NCBI GenBank assembly: GCA_944326355.1
Contig: CALVDO010000006.1
Location: 80,163-123,220, forward strand
Origin: an uncultured Bacteroidales bacterium
GTDB lineage: Bacteria > Bacteroidota > Bacteroidia > Bacteroidales > UBA932
Length of the DNA: 43,058 bases
Direction of reading: 5' to 3'
Positions 39,355 to 43,058 of the stretch are shown here, one piece after another (position 1 is the first letter of the stretch; every line of letters starts with the position of its first letter). Under the pieces are notes generated by a model. That model made no database searches. It was not told where the DNA came from and saw nothing but the letters and a program-made list of their open reading frames with translations. A program made the translations under genes and the position numbers.

Positions 39355-40572
39355 ATGAAAGGACAGCCCAGAAGACTGGTCCGCTTCCTCGAAGGAGCAG
39401 ACAAGAGATTCATCATACCGGTATACCAAAGAAATTATGACTGGAAGTCTGAGAACTGCGCCCAGCTGTACAATGACCTCCTCAATGTTGTCAAAGAAAA
39501 TAAGGTGAATGCGTTTCTCAGGATACATCAATGAAGCGGCGAAGAGACTTGAAAAGCTTGATATAACCGTCGCGTACCCATTCCTCATGGCGTTCTTAGT
39601 CTATGCGAAAAATGATGGCATTGGTGATGACGAAATACTCAATGTATTCTCATGCATAGAGACTTACATTTTCCGAAGTCTCATGTGCGGGCTGCCTACC
39701 AATGCCCTCAACAAGATATTTGCGACCCTTCATAATTCTGTCATCAAGTTTAAGACTCCCGACATCTCCTACTCTGACATAATGGTCTTCAGCCTGGAGA
39801 GCAGAATGGCATCCGGAGCATTCCCTAAAGACACTGAATTCATTACCGGATTTACAGCCAGAAATGTCTATTCCATGAAAGGGAAAAACAAGGACTATAT
39901 TTTTGACAGGCCGGAAAACGGCAGCAGCAAAGAATTCATGAGAAATGGCTACACTGCATTGCCAATCTCACATTAACCGGATACAACTCAAAATACAGCA
40001 ACAAGTCGTTCCATGACAAGAAATACATGAATGACGGATTCAACAATAGCGGCTTAAGACTTAACCGGCATATTGCGACTTTTGAGAAGTGGACAGAGGA
40101 TGAGCTCAAAGCCAGAAACGGCAAATTATCCGAGATGGCGCTGAAGATATGGCCTTACCCGGCGACATCATTTGTCCCTCCTGTAAATGAGGGCGATACA
40201 TCTTCTCTGGCAGATGACACCAACGCACAGACGGGGAGGCAGATTCAATACTATGAATTATTTGGTGACAGGCAAACGGTCCAGAGTTGGGCCGACCTCA
40301 TTTGGAAAGTAGTGAACACTCTGTTTGAACGTGAGCCGAAGATTCTGTATGACGTCGCGAAATCCGACAACGTCTGGTTTATGACTGAGACTGACGATCC
40401 TGACTTTCACAAGATTGCCGACGGACTCTATTTCTGCAACAGCAGGAGCAACACATACAACAAAATCGCCATTCTCAAAAATCTCTTCAGACCGTACGGT
40501 CTCGACGAAGACGAGCTCACCTTCGGACTCAAGCCGATTGATGATACGGATGACGGATCCGCAGCCAGCTAA
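39355..40572 (+). pseudogene. Decayed DUF262/DUF1524 (GmrSD-like) gene
   Basis: Three fragments of one gene. The first (39355-39534) reads RFLEGADKRFIIPVYQRNYDWKSENCAQLYNDLL, the N-terminal DUF262 motif of GmrSD-type (type IV restriction) proteins, then meets a stop. The second (from about 39509, another frame) is the C-terminal helical part (KLDITVAYPFLMAFLVYA ... CGLPTNALNKIF); the central part of the family is missing between them, so a deletion of several hundred codons is inferred. A frameshift near 39945 leads to HCIANLTLTGYNSKYSN, the DUF1524 motif, and the C-terminal rest up to 40572. It cannot encode an intact enzyme. Confidence 0.75.
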
Positions 40573-40829
40573 AAGACCCGACCTCCGACTTTCCGAGAAT
40601 TGAGCAGTCAATATAATGAAAAAGAGGAAGCTGTATTTCTGCAACTTCCTCTTATCAGCGGAGAGAGAGGCTCTCGAACCTGTACTATCTCAAAATATCA
40701 CACAATCGCAAATGCCTATTAATAACCAGCTTATTACAATCATAATTAAATCTAAATATTATCGAATATCGCTCGCTATTTCAATTTTTGGGTGTATATT
40801 TGGGTGCAGAATTTCAAATACACCCAGTC
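40573..40829. other. Intergenic: tRNA-end remnant and hairpins
   Basis: About 250 bases between the pseudogene and the second integrase. On the minus strand, CTCTCTCTCCGC preceded by GGTTCGA (plus 40658-40680) resembles the 3' end of a tRNA, and 15 bases later a hairpin (40622-40630 with 40645-40653) followed by TTTTT resembles a tRNA terminator. The T-arm pairing is imperfect, so it is a remnant or att-core, not a full tRNA. An imperfect inverted repeat (40790-40802 with 40815-40825) covers a -7-like TATATTTG just before the integrase. Confidence 0.45.
40658..40680 (-). other. tRNA 3'-end-like sequence, candidate attachment site
   Basis: Reverse complement reads GGTTCGAGAGCCTC followed by TCTCTCCGC. 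The GGTTCGA T-loop signature and CTCTCCGC end resemble the NBU1/tRNA-Leu type attachment core as I remember it. The remainder of the tRNA is absent. Together with the adjacent integrase it marks a probable att site. Confidence 0.45.
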
Positions 40830-42113
40830 ATGAACATCAAACGAAACATCATTTTTGCACCTGAAAGCCGCAAAAAGAACGGCGTTCCAATCGTGGAGAA
40901 CGTTCCCATCCGTATGCGTGTCATATACGCAAGCCACCGCATCGAGTTTACAACCGGCTACCGCATTGATGTAGCCAAGTGGGATGCAGACAAGCAGCGT
41001 GTAAAGAACGGATGTACCAATAAGTTAAAGCAAAGCGCATCCGAAATCAATGCGGATTTGCTAAGATACTATGCCGAAATTCAAAACGTGTTCAAAGAAT
41101 TTGAGGTACAGGAAACCATGCCGACCACCCAACAGTTGAAAGATGCGTTCAATCTGCGAATGAAAAATGACAGTGAGGAGCAACAGGAAGATACTAAAAT
41201 AAGTTTTTGGGAGATATTTGATGAGTTTGTCAAGGAATGTGGCAATCAGAACAACTGGACAGAATCCACATACGAAAAATTTGCAGCCGTAAAAAATCAC
41301 CTGAAAGAGTTCAAAGAAGATGTGACTTTTGAGTATTTCGATGAGTTCGGACTAAACGAGTATGTAAACTTCTTGCGTGACAAAAAAGACATGAGAAACA
41401 GTACCATCGGCAAACAGATAGGATTTCTCAAATGGTTCCTGCGATGGAGCTTCAAAAAGGGATATAATCAAAACATTGCATACGATACATTCAAACCGAA
41501 ATTGAAAACCACCTCAAAGAAAGTAATCTTTCTGACATGGGACGAATTGAATAGACTGAAAGACTATCAGATACCCAAAGACAAACAATATCTGGAACGT
41601 GTCAGGGATGTTTTCCTGTTCTGTTGTTTCACAAGTCTAAGGTATTCAGATGTCCGTAACTTGAAGCGAAGTGACGTCAAATCCGACCACATAGAAGTTA
41701 CTACCGTCAAAACGGCGGACAGCCTAAACATAGAGCTGAACAAATACAGCAAAGCCATACTTGAAAAATACAAGGACATTCACTTTGAGAACAACATGGC
41801 ACTGCCAGTCATCAGCAATCAGAAAATGAATGATTATCTGAAAGAGTTGGGCGAGCTTGCCGAAATCAACGAGCCTGTAAGGGAAACATATTATAAAGGA
41901 AATGAACGTATAGATGAAGTTACGCCAAAGTACGCATTGTTAAGTACCCATGCCGGACGAAGGACATTCATTTGTAACGCCTTGGCTCTCGGTATCCCGG
42001 CACAAGTGGTCATGAAATGGACGGGACACAGCGATTATAAAGCCATGAAACCTTACATTGACATCGCAGATGACATCAAGGCAAATGCAATGAACAAATT
42101 CAACCAACTATAA
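40830..42113 (+). CDS. Bacteroides-type tyrosine recombinase
   Basis: A 427-aa integrase starting MNIKRNIIFAPESRKKNG with an arm-type N-terminal domain, a SAM-like core-binding domain (FWEIFDEFVKECGNQNNWTESTYEKF) and a catalytic domain with Arg in FTSLRYSDVRNL (about 270), HAGRRTFI (about 373), TGHSDYKAM and Tyr in KPYIDI (about 408). It is unrelated in detail to the phage integrase at 31316 and has lower GC, so it belongs to another element. An imperfect inverted repeat over its -7 region suggests autoregulation. Confidence 0.88.
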   Translation: MNIKRNIIFAPESRKKNGVPIVENVPIRMRVIYASHRIEFTTGYRIDVAKWDADKQRVKNGCTNKLKQSASEINADLLRYYAEIQNVFKEFEVQETMPTTQQLKDAFNLRMKNDSEEQQEDTKISFWEIFDEFVKECGNQNNWTESTYEKFAAVKNHLKEFKEDVTFEYFDEFGLNEYVNFLRDKKDMRNSTIGKQIGFLKWFLRWSFKKGYNQNIAYDTFKPKLKTTSKKVIFLTWDELNRLKDYQIPKDKQYLERVRDVFLFCCFTSLRYSDVRNLKRSDVKSDHIEVTTVKTADSLNIELNKYSKAILEKYKDIHFENNMALPVISNQKMNDYLKELGELAEINEPVRETYYKGNERIDEVTPKYALLSTHAGRRTFICNALALGIPAQVVMKWTGHSDYKAMKPYIDIADDIKANAMNKFNQL

Positions 42114-42154
42114 AAAACAATCAGCAAGTTTCACGGGATGCCTGTTATTGGGCT

Positions 42155-42162
42155 TATCTTTG
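42155..42162 (+). promoter_or_regulatory. -7 box before the DUF1016 gene
   Basis: TATCTTTG matches the TAnnTTTG box 21 bases before the ATG; no good -33 is seen at 19-21 bases upstream. The gene may be co-transcribed with the integrase as well. Confidence 0.4.
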
Positions 42163-42183
42163 TGACTTTCAATACATACAACA

Positions 42184-43058
42184 ATGAGCAACAACGATAA
42201 CAACATAGAGAAAAGGAGTTTCGAGGCTTTCGTCAATGCCATCGGCTCGGAAATAGAGCAGGCGCAAGTCCGGCTCATCAGTGCCGCCAATGCGCAGATG
42301 CTGTTCCACTACTGGAAGATGGGCAATTACATATTGTACCATCAGAACCGACAAGGCTGGGGCGGCAAGGTCATCAAGAAACTGGCGCAGGCAATACGGT
42401 TCAGTTATCCCGAAAAGAAAGGATATTCGGTCAGGAACTTGGCTTATATGTGCCAGTTCGCACGCTCCTATCCATTGGGCGCATTACGGAGTTTCATAGA
42501 AACCGATGCGAAAATACTTGCTCCAAGTGTGCAGAAAATCACGGATGAAATCCAATGCCTGAACAATGTGTCATTTACGCAAGAGCCTCTTGCACAAATT
42601 CCATCCTCTGACAACAAGGAAGTTACAATTGTGCAAGAACCTCTTGCACAAATTCAGGATGTAGCCCAAACAGTAGCTACCGTTTGCCGAATACCGATAG
42701 AGGACATAGAAAAACTGTTCCTGGCATCACCTGTCGCAAGAATCAACTGGGCAAGCCATGTGATTCTGCTGAACAGTTCACTTCCATTAGGTGTCGATTA
42801 TTGGTATATGAAGCAATCCGTGGAAATGGGATGGAGCAGCAACGTCCTTAAAATGCAGATTGAAAGCAAATTGTTTGAACGGCAAATCAACAGCCGCAAG
42901 GTCAATAATTTTACCGCCACGCTTCCTGCACCTCAAAGCGACCTTGCCAACTACCTGTTGAAAGACCCGTATATCTTTGACTTGGCGGGAGCCAAAGAAC
43001 GTGCGGACGAAAGGGACATAGAGGAACAACTGGTGAAGCACGTCACCCGCTATCTGCT
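42184..43058 (+). CDS. DUF1016 / PDDEXK nuclease-domain protein (3' end cut by window)
   Basis: Open from the ATG at 42184 to the window end (291 codons, no stop). The N-terminal part RSFEAFVNAIGSEIEQAQVRLISAANAQMLFHYWKMGNYILYHQ and GWGGKVIKKLAQAIRFSYPEKKGYSVRNLAYMCQFA fits DUF1016_N (YhcG-like), and VDYWYMKQSVEMGWSSNVLKMQIESKLF ... NFTATLPAPQSDLANYLLKDPYIFDL leads into the PDDEXK nuclease domain, of which only the start is in the window. Such proteins often occur with type I restriction loci and mobile elements. An 18-codon spaced in-frame repeat (QEPLAQI twice) sits in the linker. Confidence 0.8.
   Translation, partial: MSNNDNNIEKRSFEAFVNAIGSEIEQAQVRLISAANAQMLFHYWKMGNYILYHQNRQGWGGKVIKKLAQAIRFSYPEKKGYSVRNLAYMCQFARSYPLGALRSFIETDAKILAPSVQKITDEIQCLNNVSFTQEPLAQIPSSDNKEVTIVQEPLAQIQDVAQTVATVCRIPIEDIEKLFLASPVARINWASHVILLNSSLPLGVDYWYMKQSVEMGWSSNVLKMQIESKLFERQINSRKVNNFTATLPAPQSDLANYLLKDPYIFDLAGAKERADERDIEEQLVKHVTRYL
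42579..42655 (+). repeat. In-frame 23-bp direct repeat in DUF1016 gene
   Basis: GCAAGAGCCTCTTGCACAAA at 42579 and GCAAGAACCTCTTGCACAAA at 42633, 54 bases (18 codons) apart and extended to 23 bases with one mismatch. It encodes QEPLAQI twice between the two domains. Confidence 0.6.

Noticed and set aside
39206..39358. 50-codon plus-strand frame MNDKDLLENFLKNK...
   Set aside because: It contains the terminator at 39271-39305 and lacks a domain; not called as a gene.

Overview
The window is most of a temperate, tailed (siphovirus-type) prophage of a Bacteroidales host, followed on the right by low-GC flanking DNA with a second integrase. The host group is inferred from four things. Promoters match the Bacteroidota -33 TTTG / -7 TAnnTTTG consensus. 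Many ORFs belong to phage families I know mainly from this phylum (BACON proteins, DUF5053, Bacteroidetes-type portal and baseplate proteins). Shine-Dalgarno sequences are often weak or absent. The prophage looks GC-rich for the order, which would fit an Alistipes-like host, but that is a guess. I see no convincing left attachment site; the phage seems to start near position 157 or further left and to end around 39.1-39.35 kb.

Nearly all phage genes lie on the minus strand, so they read from right to left. Switch and early region (39.1-30.2 kb): an XRE repressor and a lipoprotein run rightward. Leftward come a Cro-like protein, a primase-helicase, several small genes including YopX, a methyltransferase-like protein, a tyrosine integrase, a 101-aa gene under a structured leader RNA, and a two-gene unit with DUF5053. 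A 0.5-kb intergenic region (29.74-30.25 kb) holds 11 copies of ACTAC around a perfect 22-bp palindrome. Head region (29.7-17 kb): two small proteins, S49 protease, major capsid, terminase genes, portal and connector/tail-assembly candidates, interrupted by an independently transcribed membrane protein at 20.9-21.5 kb. Accessory cassette (16.8-14.9 kb): three overlapping AT-richer genes led by a TIGR04255-like protein, with its own promoter and four 11-bp tandem repeats that recur in the switch region. Tail region (14.6-2.0 kb): two small genes under the second copy of the leader RNA, an independent membrane-protein gene, a 1481-aa tape measure, baseplate proteins and three BACON proteins. Lysis region (2.0-0.16 kb): holin-like protein, GH24 lysozyme, zincin-like membrane protein and a spanin-like lipoprotein.

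The most unusual element is a pair of about 235-bp modules (14.56-14.79 kb and 31.04-31.27 kb). Each consists of a consensus promoter followed by a leader of about 180 nt with several long-range, crossing pairings. Base pairs change in a compensatory way between the two copies, and each leader ends in a stem that buries the start codon of an otherwise unrelated gene. This is a strong candidate for an undescribed structured regulatory RNA. A second unusual feature is that three adjacent tail genes carry complementary halves of BACON domains at their termini, which suggests head-to-tail assembly as A-(C)n-B.

Right of 39.3 kb are a decayed DUF262/DUF1524 (GmrSD-like) gene, a tRNA-3'-end-like remnant, a Bacteroides-type tyrosine recombinase and a truncated DUF1016/PDDEXK nuclease gene. 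This looks like the start of another integrative or defence island. All assignments come from reading the sequence without searches. Promoter and RNA claims rest on visible consensus, spacing and pairing.
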